Position numbers and translations under genes: made by a program. A stretch of DNA of 64,000 bases, taken from contig DATMXP010000021.1 of NCBI GenBank assembly GCA_035561515.1, positions 1 through 64,000 on the forward strand, given 5' to 3'. This document shows positions 27,838 through 37,081 of the stretch, in pieces. A model generated the notes under the pieces. That model did no database searches, was not told where the DNA came from, and saw only the letters and a list, made by a program, of their open reading frames with translations. Each line of letters begins with the position of its first letter. The first letter of the stretch is position 1. This DNA is from Terriglobales bacterium. GTDB taxonomy: Bacteria; Acidobacteriota; Terriglobia; Terriglobales; Acidobacteriaceae.

Positions 27838-29169
27838 TTACCTGGGCTGTTCCTCTGGTTTAGGACAAGAGCGGATCGCCTCTCTCGCTTGAAGAAAGAA
27901 ATCCTCTCCTCCGAAATTGCCTGATTTAAGTACGACCGGCATGATCGGCGTGGTGATGGAAGCGCAAAGTGGAACTCCGGGCACGATGTTCCGCCCTATC
28001 CTAAGAGCCTTTATCCCGATCGTTCGGCAGATGGTTCCCGAGGTCTCACCCCCCGCAACAACTATTCCTTGAGGAAGAACGTGGCTGACGATGTCTCTGG
28101 CGATAGCCCCGAGACCTGCGGAGATCTTCATTCCTACAGAAATGGGGTTCGAACCTTGTGCGAGTGCCCATTGATGAACAGCATGGACGCTCTTCGCATT
28201 CGTTCTGATGAAGACATCTTTGCCAGACTTGAGAAGAGCGACCGCCTCGGCGACCAGATTCGTTCGATCAAAAACCTCAGAGGCCAACTCGGTTCCCTCG
28301 AGGACATACGAGTGAACACCGGTATGCTCGAAGTACTTGCTCTGCACACGAGTGGCTTCTGAGCAACTTCCGGAGATGATGAGCGTGCCGACCCTCGTAT
28401 CGGCGCTCGTAATGCTGCGGGATTGTTGTCCCTCGGACCAAAATCCCCGGCGCCGCCATGCAGCAGCGAGCGTTACGGCGTATCCCGAGCTGCCGGTGAT
28501 TAATGGCATGTCGGCGATGACTTCGGAGATAACCTCCAAATCGCTGTCGCAGATGCAATCGATCACCGCGATTTCCACTCCGCTCTCCTGCAGTGCCTTC
28601 AGTTCGTGCCTGAGCGATAGCGCTCCGCTCCGAACTGCCGGATGAGCAGCGAGTCCGACCTTTCTCCCGGTCTGCGATTGCAGATGCGAGACGAGATTGG
28701 AGTTCGTCATGGGATTCAGCGGGTGGTTCCGCATCGACGATTCCGACAGAAGCTGCGTGCCGACGAAATGATGCCCCACGTATGTGGTGCGACCGTTGAT
28801 CGGAAGCGCGGGGACCGCAACCGTAAACGGCTGCCCAAGGGCGTCCATGGCAGCGTCGATGGACGGTCCGATGTTGCCCTCGGGAGTGGAGTCGAAGGTG
28901 CTGCAGTACTTGACCGCAACAGTTCGCGGCTTCAACGGAAGAATCAACTGACACGCTTCACGGCTCTTTCTGTATGCCTCTTGCGGCGGCAGAGCCCTGG
29001 AGGCGATTGCGAACACCAGCGCATCGGCGTCCTGCGCCCACTGCTGGATCTCCTGGGACGTTGCTGAATCCAGAATGACGAGGGTGCGCATTCTCTGACT
29101 GGCCAGCATACCTGCGATGTCGCTGGCGCCGGTGTCGTCATCCGCGATACTGGCAAAGGTCAGGTTCAC
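27838..29169 (-). CDS. otnK: four-carbon acid sugar kinase (DUF1537/OtnK-like)
   Basis: A 443-residue kinase. Family members phosphorylate 3-oxo-tetronates or erythronate/threonate with ATP. The N-terminal domain opens with FASIADDDTGASDIAGMLA, and the C-terminal nucleotide domain contains VVAGGETSGTICRTIGI, both characteristic. Its start overlaps the otnC-like gene by 4 bp, the classic kinase-aldolase pair for four-carbon acid sugars. The product would be decarboxylated by the OtnC partner to a triose phosphate. The exact substrate stereochemistry is unknown. Confidence 0.88.
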   Translation of the reverse strand: MNLTFASIADDDTGASDIAGMLASQRMRTLVILDSATSQEIQQWAQDADALVFAIASRALPPQEAYRKSREACQLILPLKPRTVAVKYCSTFDSTPEGNIGPSIDAAMDALGQPFTVAVPALPINGRTTYVGHHFVGTQLLSESSMRNHPLNPMTNSNLVSHLQSQTGRKVGLAAHPAVRSGALSLRHELKALQESGVEIAVIDCICDSDLEVISEVIADMPLITGSSGYAVTLAAAWRRRGFWSEGQQSRSITSADTRVGTLIISGSCSEATRVQSKYFEHTGVHSYVLEGTELASEVFDRTNLVAEAVALLKSGKDVFIRTNAKSVHAVHQWALAQGSNPISVGMKISAGLGAIARDIVSHVLPQGIVVAGGETSGTICRTIGIKALRIGRNIVPGVPLCASITTPIMPVVLKSGNFGGEDFFLQAREAIRSCPKPEEQPR

Positions 29170-29795
29170 GCTCGCCCTCGGTTACGTAAGTAGCTGACTT
29201 CAGCCGCACCAAGGGCCTTCCCGCGCTCTCCCAAGATGAAGAAGAGACGAGCTGTTTCTTCAATTTCCTCCGCAAGGGCCGAGGCTTCGAGCAGGTTCCT
29301 TCCAAGTGCGACGGAGCCATGGTTGCGCATCAACATGGCTGGTGTCTCCGGAGCTAGTTTTTCCAACTCCGTGGCGAGACGAACGTCACCGGGAGGAAAA
29401 TACGCGATCACGGGAAGGCACGGTACACGCATAGCGTAGTACGGAGTGAAGGCGGGCAGTGCGTCCTTGGTGTTCAGCTCTTTCAAACAACTCACCGCAG
29501 TCGCGAATCCCGAATGCAGATGCACGACCGCATGGCACTCGGGGCGTGAGCGATATGCCGCCAAGTGCAGAGGAAGTTCCTTCGTAGGCTTACAGGCGCT
29601 CGTTGCGGTTCCGTCCATATTACACACGGCAATGTCCTCCGCAGAGAGATCGCCGAGTGAACAGCCGGTCGCGGTGCAGTAAATGCTTCCCTCCACTCTG
29701 CAACTGATGTTCCCCGCTGTCCCGAACGCATACCCACGAGTAAACAAGCTCCGTCCCGTGGCTATGATCGAGCGAATTAAATCGTCCGAATGCAT
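29166..29795 (-). CDS. otnC: class II aldolase/adducin-family, OtnC-like decarboxylase
   Basis: A 209-residue protein starting at MHSDDLIRSIIATGRSLF. The frame is open to 30218, but that extension lies inside the MFS gene. It has GTAGNISCRVEGSI, the metal-binding histidines in HAVVHLHSGFATAVS and a later His in LMRNHGSVALG. The family includes fuculose-phosphate aldolases and 3-oxo-tetronate 4-phosphate decarboxylase. Next to the OtnK-like kinase the latter is most likely. Its start overlaps the MFS stop, so the genes are tightly coupled. Confidence 0.87.
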   Translation of the reverse strand: MHSDDLIRSIIATGRSLFTRGYAFGTAGNISCRVEGSIYCTATGCSLGDLSAEDIAVCNMDGTATSACKPTKELPLHLAAYRSRPECHAVVHLHSGFATAVSCLKELNTKDALPAFTPYYAMRVPCLPVIAYFPPGDVRLATELEKLAPETPAMLMRNHGSVALGRNLLEASALAEEIEETARLFFILGERGKALGAAEVSYLRNRGRA

Positions 29796-31051
29796 CAGGA
29801 TTCCTTGTCTACAGGAAGTTCGCGAACGGGCCCGACAACGATTCCCCACATGCAAGCACCTGCCAACGCGATCAACCCAGTCATGACAAACGAGGTGCGG
29901 AACGAGCCCGTTTGGGTCGCCAGTTCTCCCGTGAGCCACGAGGCAACGATCCCAGAAAAATTCCCGATACCATTTTGAAGTCCCGTCCACCGCCCAGCCA
30001 TTGCTGGCCCGGCTATCGTCTGTGTGATGGCCCAGTGGTTGGAAGTGTAAGTCCCGAAGGCAAAACATGCGAACAGCAACATCGCAAGCGAGAAGGACGC
30101 GCTCTGCACGTATCCAACAACCAGAATAGAAGCGGAACCAAGCAGGCCGCCAACCACTACCGACTTTCGCACGATCGTCGGCGAAACTCCTCGCCGAATG
30201 TATCGGTCGGATAGCCAACCTGCGCAGAGTGTACCGATGGCAATCACCAGAAACGCAATCGATCCAACATTTGCCATCGCCTGCGTTGATAGACCTTTAT
30301 CCTTCACCAGGTAGGACGGAAGCCATATCAAGAGAAAGAACCAGACGTAGTTACCGCAAAAGTGTCCGGCGAATGTTCCCCATGCGGAACGACTGGACAG
30401 GATGCGTGCAACGGACCCTCCGCTGACCGGCTTGTTGATCGGCGAACTCGAAGAACGGGCCGCGAATAGAAACCACGGGACTACCCAAGCGAGGCTAATC
30501 ACTCCAAGCACAACGAAGAAGATGCGCCAGTCGAAACGGACGAGCAGCATACCGCCGAGAAACATTCCCACGGACGGCCCAAGTTTGGAGGCGGCATCGA
30601 GGAACGCGTTCGCAGTGCCGCGAGAGGTCTGGGGGACATCGGTGGCTAGGATCCTGGAATAGCATGGATACGCAAAAGATTCGCCCGCCCCAAGGATCAG
30701 TCGCATCGCGAAAATTGCCCAAAACGAAGACAAGAACCCTGTGACAAGCGTTGACAATCCCCACACCAATGCGCTGATCCCAAACACCATGGTGACCCGG
30801 AACCGATCACACAGCCACCCGGAGATTCCCACCAGTTGGAATAGCGCGTAAGTCCAGAAGAAAGCTGAGGAGAGCACCCCGATTTGCGCGGTGGTCAACC
30901 CCATGTCCTTCTGCATTAGCGGAGCAGCGATCGAGAGGTTCGACCGGTCGATGTAGTTGATGAACATCGACGTCGTAAGCAACAACGGCAGCGCATACTT
31001 CGACGCGGTCACTCTCGTCTCATTCGCGCGCCCATTTACAGCCACGTTCAT
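29795..31051 (-). CDS. MFS transporter, anion:cation symporter type (sugar acid uptake)
   Basis: A 418-residue, 12-helix permease. The start at 31051 (MNVAVNGRANETRVTASKYALP) overlaps the aldolase stop as ATGA; the frame runs on to 31195 inside that gene. Helix 1 carries INYIDRSNLSIAAPLMQKDMGLT, the hallmark of the ACS family (tartrate, galactonate, hexuronate transporters). Helix 4 carries RLILGAGESFAYPCYSRI. Neighbouring otnK and otnC genes make a hydroxy-acid or sugar acid the probable substrate, imported with protons. Confidence 0.85.
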   Translation of the reverse strand: MNVAVNGRANETRVTASKYALPLLLTTSMFINYIDRSNLSIAAPLMQKDMGLTTAQIGVLSSAFFWTYALFQLVGISGWLCDRFRVTMVFGISALVWGLSTLVTGFLSSFWAIFAMRLILGAGESFAYPCYSRILATDVPQTSRGTANAFLDAASKLGPSVGMFLGGMLLVRFDWRIFFVVLGVISLAWVVPWFLFAARSSSSPINKPVSGGSVARILSSRSAWGTFAGHFCGNYVWFFLLIWLPSYLVKDKGLSTQAMANVGSIAFLVIAIGTLCAGWLSDRYIRRGVSPTIVRKSVVVGGLLGSASILVVGYVQSASFSLAMLLFACFAFGTYTSNHWAITQTIAGPAMAGRWTGLQNGIGNFSGIVASWLTGELATQTGSFRTSFVMTGLIALAGACMWGIVVGPVRELPVDKES

Positions 31052-32061
31052 GCTCGTTGCAACCGCTGCTGCCAAGGAATGGCACTCCTGAGCAGTTGAT
31101 TGAGTCTCTCCAGGTTTGCTGCGCCTTGAGTCTCGAGCCACTTGCGGAACGCTCCTACTCCTTGTGTTGCGTATACCGAAACTCCGTCCTGCCATGTTGC
31201 ACGTCCGCAGAGCACGCCCGAGTACCTGGCGCCGGATTCGTTCGCCATCCGGAGAGACTCGAGAAACACCGGAGTTGAAACGCCGGCGCTCAGGTAGATG
31301 TATGGACAGTGCGCGACCTTGTCTGCGGCGCGGAACGAATCCAACGCTTCGTCCATCGTGTATGCCGTCTCTCCCCGATGGACAGCGCTCCCTTGCACAT
31401 AGGTTGGGACGACTGGAAACTCCACCTTCAAAATGTCCACTTTGTAGATGTCGCGCGAGAACTCCCGCATCAGTTCAATCACCAGTGCCGGCTTTGCTTT
31501 CGCGAATGCGAAATCGGACATTGGCGCCTTGCCCGCAGGTACCGGATCGTAGAGAACTGGCTCAAGGAAAAACGGCATGCCTAGCGCTTCGCATTCGTTT
31601 CCGATGCGTTCAATGAGGATTCGCTTTTCGAGGTTTGGGCGGTCGTCATCCAGAGGTGAGTAATGAAGAAGAATTTTGATGCCGCTCGATCCCGCGTCGC
31701 GTAGGGTGCGCACTGAATGTTCCGGCATCAGAGCCAGCATTCTGTTCGGGCGCGGGTTCTCATATCCGTCAGCTTCGTAGGCGAGAAGAAGACCGCAGTT
31801 CTTTGCGCGTGCTTCTGCCGCTTCCAGACCGTACTCCGGATCCAGGAGTATGGCGCTCGCATGCGAAGTCAGCACCTGAGTGACTGCCGTTTTGAACTCA
31901 ACCAGCTTGGAGTCGGCAATTTCCTCAAAGGGACCGGAAGCTGCGTTTGCAATGAGTTTTCGTAAACTTCTGCGCTGATCCATTGCAAGGGCCGCAATGA
32001 CCCCATCTGCATTCGACAGTGAGCGCAGCCTTTCCGTCTTTGATTGCTTTGGGATCGTCAT
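31048..32061 (-). CDS. lacD: LacD-type class I aldolase (tagatose 1,6-bisphosphate aldolase family)
   Basis: A 337-residue TIM-barrel aldolase. It opens with GVIAALAMDQRRSLRKLI, the LacD signature. The likely Schiff-base lysine lies in YKVDILKVEFPV and the phosphate end in YLSAGVSTPVFLESLRMA. It would cleave tagatose or fructose 1,6-bisphosphate to two triose phosphates, or a related ketose phosphate. No LacC partner of the classic type is present, although the PfkB kinase in the same operon could serve. It is separated by 28 bp from the ROK kinase upstream. Confidence 0.85.
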   Translation of the reverse strand: MTIPKQSKTERLRSLSNADGVIAALAMDQRRSLRKLIANAASGPFEEIADSKLVEFKTAVTQVLTSHASAILLDPEYGLEAAEARAKNCGLLLAYEADGYENPRPNRMLALMPEHSVRTLRDAGSSGIKILLHYSPLDDDRPNLEKRILIERIGNECEALGMPFFLEPVLYDPVPAGKAPMSDFAFAKAKPALVIELMREFSRDIYKVDILKVEFPVVPTYVQGSAVHRGETAYTMDEALDSFRAADKVAHCPYIYLSAGVSTPVFLESLRMANESGARYSGVLCGRATWQDGVSVYATQGVGAFRKWLETQGAANLERLNQLLRSAIPWQQRLQRA

Positions 32062-32089
32062 CTAGTCACTTGAACTGGTGGTGAAACAT

Positions 32090-33064
32090 TCAAACATCCA
32101 ACGAAGTTGCAGACCTCGACAACCCGTCGGCAACACATAACGCGGCGACATCGCCGATACGCTCTCCAAGTTGTGCCGGCAGAACCGTACAGCATTGTGC
32201 GCTTTGCGGAAGAGCGTGACGGTTCATCTCAGCAAGCGCGGGTTCGAACAGGAGACTTCCCAGCCTCAATGCCAAACCGCCGATCACAATCCTCTCGGGA
32301 TTCAGAATGTCGACGAGAATCGCAAGCGCTTGTCCTAAGCGTTCGCCGGTGTTCTTGACGATGCGGCGCGCGACCGCATCGCCGTTCATTGCAGCCAGAC
32401 CAATATCCTTCGACGTCAACTGACCAGACGCAGCAACTTCGGCGAGGACCGTTGGCTCACCGGCCTGCTGTGCCGCCTTGACGACGTCCACTCCGTGCAA
32501 GGCCATGCCCCAACCGCTTGCCCAGCCTTCTACAGATCCGGCTTTCCCGTATCCAACCGGACCGCCTTCCGTCAGCGTGACATGTCCCACCTCGCCTGCC
32601 ATGTTTGTCGAGCCACGGTAAAGCTCTCCGTTCAGGATCAGGCCCGCTCCGATCCCCGTACCCAAAGTGAGGAAGACAAGATTGGTGCAACCTGCTCCTG
32701 CACCGTATCTGTGCTCAGCGACGGCACCTGCGTTCGCATCGTTCTCGAGCAAACATGGCGCCCCAAAACGTTTTTCGAGGATGTCCTTAATGGGAACTTC
32801 GACCCAGGTAGGAAGGTTCGGAGGAGACTGGATGATTCCTGCGACAGGGTCAAGCGGAGCTCCACAACTCACGCCGATCTGGAGCGATTTGCCGGAGCTG
32901 TGGCGTTTCAGTGCGAGCTCAATCAGCTCGTTGATCTTCGCGAGCGCATGTTCTGGCCCAAGTTTGGGCAGAGTCGGAAACTCTTCCCGAAACAGTATGT
33001 GGCTGGGATCTTCAGCGAGGATCACCGCTGTTTTTGTCCCGCCAATGTCAACCCCGACAAGCAT
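32090..33064 (-). CDS. ROK-family kinase lacking the Cys zinc site
   Basis: A 324-residue kinase starting at MLVGVDIGGTKTAV behind AGGAGG; the longer frame to 33211 is rejected. The catalytic Asp lies in LLENDANAGAVAEH. The usual CxCGxxGCxE zinc motif is replaced by PVGYGKAGSVEGWASG, with all three cysteines lost, as in zinc-free ROK members. Mannose, glucose or an N-acetylated sugar released by the neighbouring mannosidase is the probable substrate. It lies 53 bp after the GH38 gene. Confidence 0.88.
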   Translation of the reverse strand: MLVGVDIGGTKTAVILAEDPSHILFREEFPTLPKLGPEHALAKINELIELALKRHSSGKSLQIGVSCGAPLDPVAGIIQSPPNLPTWVEVPIKDILEKRFGAPCLLENDANAGAVAEHRYGAGAGCTNLVFLTLGTGIGAGLILNGELYRGSTNMAGEVGHVTLTEGGPVGYGKAGSVEGWASGWGMALHGVDVVKAAQQAGEPTVLAEVAASGQLTSKDIGLAAMNGDAVARRIVKNTGERLGQALAILVDILNPERIVIGGLALRLGSLLFEPALAEMNRHALPQSAQCCTVLPAQLGERIGDVAALCVADGLSRSATSLDV

Positions 33065-33117
33065 TAAGCTCCTCCTGCTTTGCCGTCCCCCGTCCCCTAC
33101 TTCGCTCAAATCTCTAC

Positions 33118-35733
33118 TTATTCTTCGAGAGCGTTTACTTCCGACACCTGTCGAGTTCGCGGGTTCACCTTCAGAGTCTTTATTTCGAATGGCTTGAACT
33201 CTCCGGTCCAAGTGGTGCCCGCAAACCGGAGATTGAAACGGACTCGTCTCGCCGCCCCCGTACTCTCGTACGCACGAACGATCACATCGTTTCCATCTTC
33301 GGCTTGTTTAACGGCCGATACGATGACCTCCGGCGCATCGACCTCAAGGAAACTGTCCGAGAGGGCACGCGTGCCGGGATGAATGCCTTGATAAATAATC
33401 GGAACTTCGGTGACTAACTTCTCTGCGTTGCGAGTCGGATCTGCCTGCTGCCAAGTGCCCGAGTGCGGAATCAGCAGGATCCGCAGGCTCTGTACGCCCT
33501 GGTCCATCCACTGGTAATCCGTTCCGGGATCGAGAGTGCGGGGATCGTGATGGGCGAATACCGGGGCGCGAGCGACTGAGACGCGCATCTCGCTTCCGTT
33601 AGCACTGTATCCGTACTTCGCGTCGTTTACTACCGCAAGTCCGTAGGTCTGGCTGCCGGAGCGTCCGCTCACATCAATCCAGCGCTGGCCCGGATCCTCA
33701 TCTCCGTTCGTGCTGCGCTCCATGGCGCCATAGGCGATCTCGTATGTCGCTTTCGGATCCTCCACGTTCACCGGGAATGCGAACTTCAGCATCTTTTGGT
33801 GTTCGTGCCAGTCGAGAGTCACGCGAGCTTCCAAGTCGCGGCCGGTCGCATATAGCAGGTAGTCGATCGTCAGTTGCGACGTGCCGAATGCGTACTTCGC
33901 CCTCACTCGTCCACGAATAGGGCCACTTTCAACTACCTTGATGTTCTGTAACGCGAAGTTCCCTACTTCTCGGTCGTACGACCGGACATGATGGCTCCAG
34001 GTGTCGCTCGGATCATCCAATACAACCGCGCGCATTCCCCCATTCCCATTGTTCACCGCACGAAGAACTTCTTTTTGGTTGTCCTTATCGAGCATGGAGA
34101 GAGTCCCATCCGAGAGGAAACTGATCTTCAAGTGGGCGTTCTCCATCTCGCGGTCACTCACGCGCAACGCGGATTCGGGCTGTTGGGGAACGGCAGGCAC
34201 ATTGTGGAGCCTGATTTGGCGGTATCCCATCGCGGGGACCTGCACCTCGGCGGCAAGTCCGATTCGGTTCGTGACCGTTGTGGTGGCTTGAACCCACTGA
34301 TACGGAATCGACTTCCCGCGTTCATCTTCGAGAACTGTTGGTTTCTTAGGATCCCATCCAAGGTCGTACTCAATCCGAAGATTGGTCGTCCACGCGTGAG
34401 GGTTAAAGACGACAAGGTATTTCGAATCGGGATCTACGGTCGGCACCTGCCAAGCGAGCTTCTGTACCGCCAGATACAGTGCGTCACTGGCAACATCCTG
34501 AGCGCGGGCGTAGCCATTTTTCGCAGCGTCATAATAGGAAGGGAGTGTTGTTGCACCCAGGGTGTCGTGAAACTGCAGCAGAAGAACTTTCTTCCATGCC
34601 TTGGTGAGATCGTCTTTCGGATACGTGGCTCCCCAAGCGATGTTTCCTATCGCCGCGAACTTTTCGGCGTTCACCAGAGCGACTTCCGTTGAGCGATTCA
34701 GCTTCTTTAGATCGGAACCTGCCGTGTAGCAGCCGACTGCATGGTGCTGCATATCACCGGTGACTACAGGAAGGTCATTCAGAAAAGACGCTTTACGGAC
34801 TTCCGAGAAATATCGGTCCGGCGTACTGAAGAGAAGTTTCGGCGCACCCGGCTCACCCATGATCCGATGAATTGAGCTGATATTCGCTTTCGTGGGTCCG
34901 CCACCATGGTCGCCGATGCCGTAGAACTCCATCGCGTTACGAACGGACTGCCCGCGAAGAAGTTCAATCTCGCGCAGCATGTGATTACGCACATCTCCCG
35001 GATCGTCGTAGGCAAGCGGAATGCGGAAGGTCAGTGCCTTGGTTCCGTCAATTCCTTGCCACCAGAAGAGACTGGACGGAAGTTGTTTTTCCGTTGCATT
35101 GGGCCGCATGAACACATAGTTAGGCATGCCCTGTAATTTGAGGATCTGCGGAATGCTGCCGGTGTGGCCGAAGGAGTCGGGATTGAAGCCGATGGTTGCG
35201 GTGCGTCCAAAAAGACGCTTCAAGCTGCGCTGCCCATACAGGCCCTGCCGAATGAGCGCCTCGCCATTCGGAATATTCACATCGGGCTCAACCCACCACC
35301 CGCCGACTAGGTCCCATCGTCCTTCCTGCACGCGCTTACGTACCTTGTCCAGCAGGGCGGGATCACTATCGGCAATCCATTCGTAGAACTGTGACGAACT
35401 GGTCGTCATCTTCACATCGGGGTCTTCTTTGAGACGGTCGAGCGCGGACAAAAAAGTGCTGTGAACGACGGCGTTTGTTTCCGCCAAGGGCCAAAGCCAG
35501 GGCGCATCGATGTGGGCGTTGCCGACCATGTGCAGCCTTAAGTTGGCAGCGTCTGGCGGCCATAGCTGATCCGCACCGGCATCGGAATTTGTCGATGATT
35601 GCGGCGAATTAGCAGTCGTGTTCTGCGCCGCCGGCTCGGCCGCCGACATACTCGCTGAAGCGAGAAGGAGAACGCACGCGCAGAAGAAACGACCTGACCT
35701 ACTCAGCAGTTGGAAGACTCGCATCATTCGCAT
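33118..35733 (-). CDS. GH38 alpha-mannosidase, exported
   Basis: An 871-residue GH38 enzyme with an N-terminal signal (FFCACVLLLASASMSAAEP). The zinc-binding start of the catalytic domain is HMVGNAHIDAPWLWPLAE. The strand VGGWWVEPDVNIPNGEALIRQ and the nucleophile-type Asp in GFNPDSFGHTGSIPQ (about residue 187) follow. The C-terminal beta domains are complete. It removes terminal alpha-mannose from glycans in the periplasm or outside. It is the first gene of the long leftward operon, directly behind a promoter with a LacI-type operator. Confidence 0.92.
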   Translation of the reverse strand: MRMMRVFQLLSRSGRFFCACVLLLASASMSAAEPAAQNTTANSPQSSTNSDAGADQLWPPDAANLRLHMVGNAHIDAPWLWPLAETNAVVHSTFLSALDRLKEDPDVKMTTSSSQFYEWIADSDPALLDKVRKRVQEGRWDLVGGWWVEPDVNIPNGEALIRQGLYGQRSLKRLFGRTATIGFNPDSFGHTGSIPQILKLQGMPNYVFMRPNATEKQLPSSLFWWQGIDGTKALTFRIPLAYDDPGDVRNHMLREIELLRGQSVRNAMEFYGIGDHGGGPTKANISSIHRIMGEPGAPKLLFSTPDRYFSEVRKASFLNDLPVVTGDMQHHAVGCYTAGSDLKKLNRSTEVALVNAEKFAAIGNIAWGATYPKDDLTKAWKKVLLLQFHDTLGATTLPSYYDAAKNGYARAQDVASDALYLAVQKLAWQVPTVDPDSKYLVVFNPHAWTTNLRIEYDLGWDPKKPTVLEDERGKSIPYQWVQATTTVTNRIGLAAEVQVPAMGYRQIRLHNVPAVPQQPESALRVSDREMENAHLKISFLSDGTLSMLDKDNQKEVLRAVNNGNGGMRAVVLDDPSDTWSHHVRSYDREVGNFALQNIKVVESGPIRGRVRAKYAFGTSQLTIDYLLYATGRDLEARVTLDWHEHQKMLKFAFPVNVEDPKATYEIAYGAMERSTNGDEDPGQRWIDVSGRSGSQTYGLAVVNDAKYGYSANGSEMRVSVARAPVFAHHDPRTLDPGTDYQWMDQGVQSLRILLIPHSGTWQQADPTRNAEKLVTEVPIIYQGIHPGTRALSDSFLEVDAPEVIVSAVKQAEDGNDVIVRAYESTGAARRVRFNLRFAGTTWTGEFKPFEIKTLKVNPRTRQVSEVNALEE

Positions 35734-35779
35734 GGCTTACCCTTGAAGCTTCTCCAGGCGGCCGAACTGAACCGCTTAT

Positions 35780-35828
35780 TGGAATCGATTCCAGAGGGGA
35801 GGATACGGTCGGTTCAACAAAGTGTCAA
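35780..35828 (-). promoter_or_regulatory. promoter and LacI-type operator of the 14-kb glycan operon
   Basis: Minus strand: -35 TTGACA (35823-35828), 17 bp, -10 TATCCT (35800-35805). Six bases later comes the perfect palindrome TGGAATCGATTCCA (35780-35793), which covers the expected start point. This is a textbook repressor position. The divergent lacI gene begins at 35906. A further dyad, TGTCAGTTTTCTGACA (35846-35861), lies between. Confidence 0.88.
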
Positions 35829-35905
35829 GGAACGAATTGCCAATTTGTCAGTTTTCTGACACTCTCACTGTTGACAAAAATGAACCCATTGGAACCTGTG
35901 CACGC

Positions 35906-36913
35906 ATGAACCGAGTGCGCAAACATAAGAAAGCTTCTGCCCCCGCTTTGGCTGACGTGGCGCGCCTCGCCGGGGTCGGTTCCGGAACCGTTTCCAGAGT
36001 CATTAACGGCGGCAAGAACGTTAGCCCCAAAACACTTGCCCGCGTGCATGCCGTAATGAGGGAGCTTGGGTACCAGCCCAGCTACGCCGCGCGTGCCCTC
36101 AAAGGTGCACCCTCGAATACGATCGGCCTGATCGTGCCGACAGTGGCTGATCCGTTTTTCTCGTCGGCAGCCGCGGCCATCGAAGAAGTTGCAGGGCACC
36201 ACGACACTCTGGTGCTGCTCGCGGCATCGGGAAACGATCCTCGCAAGGAAGAGCGAGAGTTGAATGCGCTGATCCGCCGAGGGGTAGATGGGTTGATACT
36301 TGCTCCCTCAGGCGGAAGCACTCCCGCCCTCGTGGAGAATGCGCCCTTCCCCGTCGTGTGTTTCGATCGCCCGATTCAGAACGCAGCTCTCACTGCAGTC
36401 ACGGCCGACAACTATGCCGGGGCCCGCGCTGCTACCGAATATCTAATCGATCGAGGATACAAAAAGATTCTGTGTGTTGGTGGATACGGCCGGCTTTTAA
36501 CAAGCCAAACCCGATTCAAAGCCCACAAAGACGCCGTAGTCGAAGCAGGCCTGCCATACCTCGCGGAACTTGAGGCAGAAGACTTGACCTCGACGCAGTC
36601 AGCCGTGCTGCGGCACGTGCTTGGAGCCGATAGGGTTGACGCAATTTTCTCAACGAAGAACACGACAACTATATACGTCTACAAATGTTTGAAAGATCTG
36701 GGCATTAAGATTCCAGGCCAGATCGGAATTGTGGGTTTTGACGATTTCGATTTGGCTGACGTCTTGGACCCGCCGATCAGCGTGGTGCGTCAGCCGATCA
36801 CTCGTATCGCAACCAGGGCGGCGGAATTGCTTTTTGAAGAGATGTCGACCCAAAAGACCCTGAAGCAAACGATCAAGTTCGACGTCGAACTGGTATTACG
36901 CGGTTCCTGCTGA
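35906..36913 (+). CDS. LacI-family transcriptional regulator of the glycan locus
   Basis: A 335-residue regulator. The start at MNRVRKHKKASAP is chosen because the frame upstream (to 35822) overlaps the divergent promoter. The helix-turn-helix is PALADVARLAGVGSGTVSRVINGGKNVSPKTLARV, with the hinge helix region PSYAARALKG after it. The periplasmic-binding-protein-like effector domain (NTIGLIVPTVADPFF...GFDDFDLADVLDPPISVVRQP) is complete. It lies in the middle of a set of genes preceded by the same palindrome and is the obvious repressor. The inducer is presumably a mono- or disaccharide. Confidence 0.92.
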   Translation: MNRVRKHKKASAPALADVARLAGVGSGTVSRVINGGKNVSPKTLARVHAVMRELGYQPSYAARALKGAPSNTIGLIVPTVADPFFSSAAAAIEEVAGHHDTLVLLAASGNDPRKEERELNALIRRGVDGLILAPSGGSTPALVENAPFPVVCFDRPIQNAALTAVTADNYAGARAATEYLIDRGYKKILCVGGYGRLLTSQTRFKAHKDAVVEAGLPYLAELEAEDLTSTQSAVLRHVLGADRVDAIFSTKNTTTIYVYKCLKDLGIKIPGQIGIVGFDDFDLADVLDPPISVVRQPITRIATRAAELLFEEMSTQKTLKQTIKFDVELVLRGSC

Positions 36914-36946
36914 TTTCATTCCTGTTCCCGAGCAGATCACACGGAA

Positions 36947-36995
36947 TTGACACACTGCATGTAGGGGAGCACGATATTGGGGTGGTATCGATTCC
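36947..36995 (+). promoter_or_regulatory. promoter and operator before the tandem-MBL gene
   Basis: -35 TTGACA at 36947-36952 and a weak -10 near GATATT (36973). The operator GGTATCGATTCC lies at 36984-36995 (11 of 12 matches), 31 bp past the -35 box, the same geometry as at the GH38 operon. Confidence 0.7.
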
Positions 36996-37081
36996 AATAC
37001 TGGTTGTAAGCAGCGGCATTTGGGGCCTGAGGGTGGCAAATTCCAATCGATGAACTTCCGCCTGTACTCTTCCGTCACTTT

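Noticed and set aside
28277..28954. 225-codon leftward frame in otnK
   Set aside because: Out-of-frame reading of the same strand; Arg/Ser/His-rich with no domain.
29796..30218. N-terminal extension of the OtnC-like frame
   Set aside because: It overlaps the MFS gene out of frame and lacks any family match; the Met at 29795 fits family length and operon coupling.
35846..35861. TGTCAGTTTTCTGACA dyad as a second operator or attenuator
   Set aside because: It is a perfect dyad but occurs once and has no T-run; no function can be assigned.
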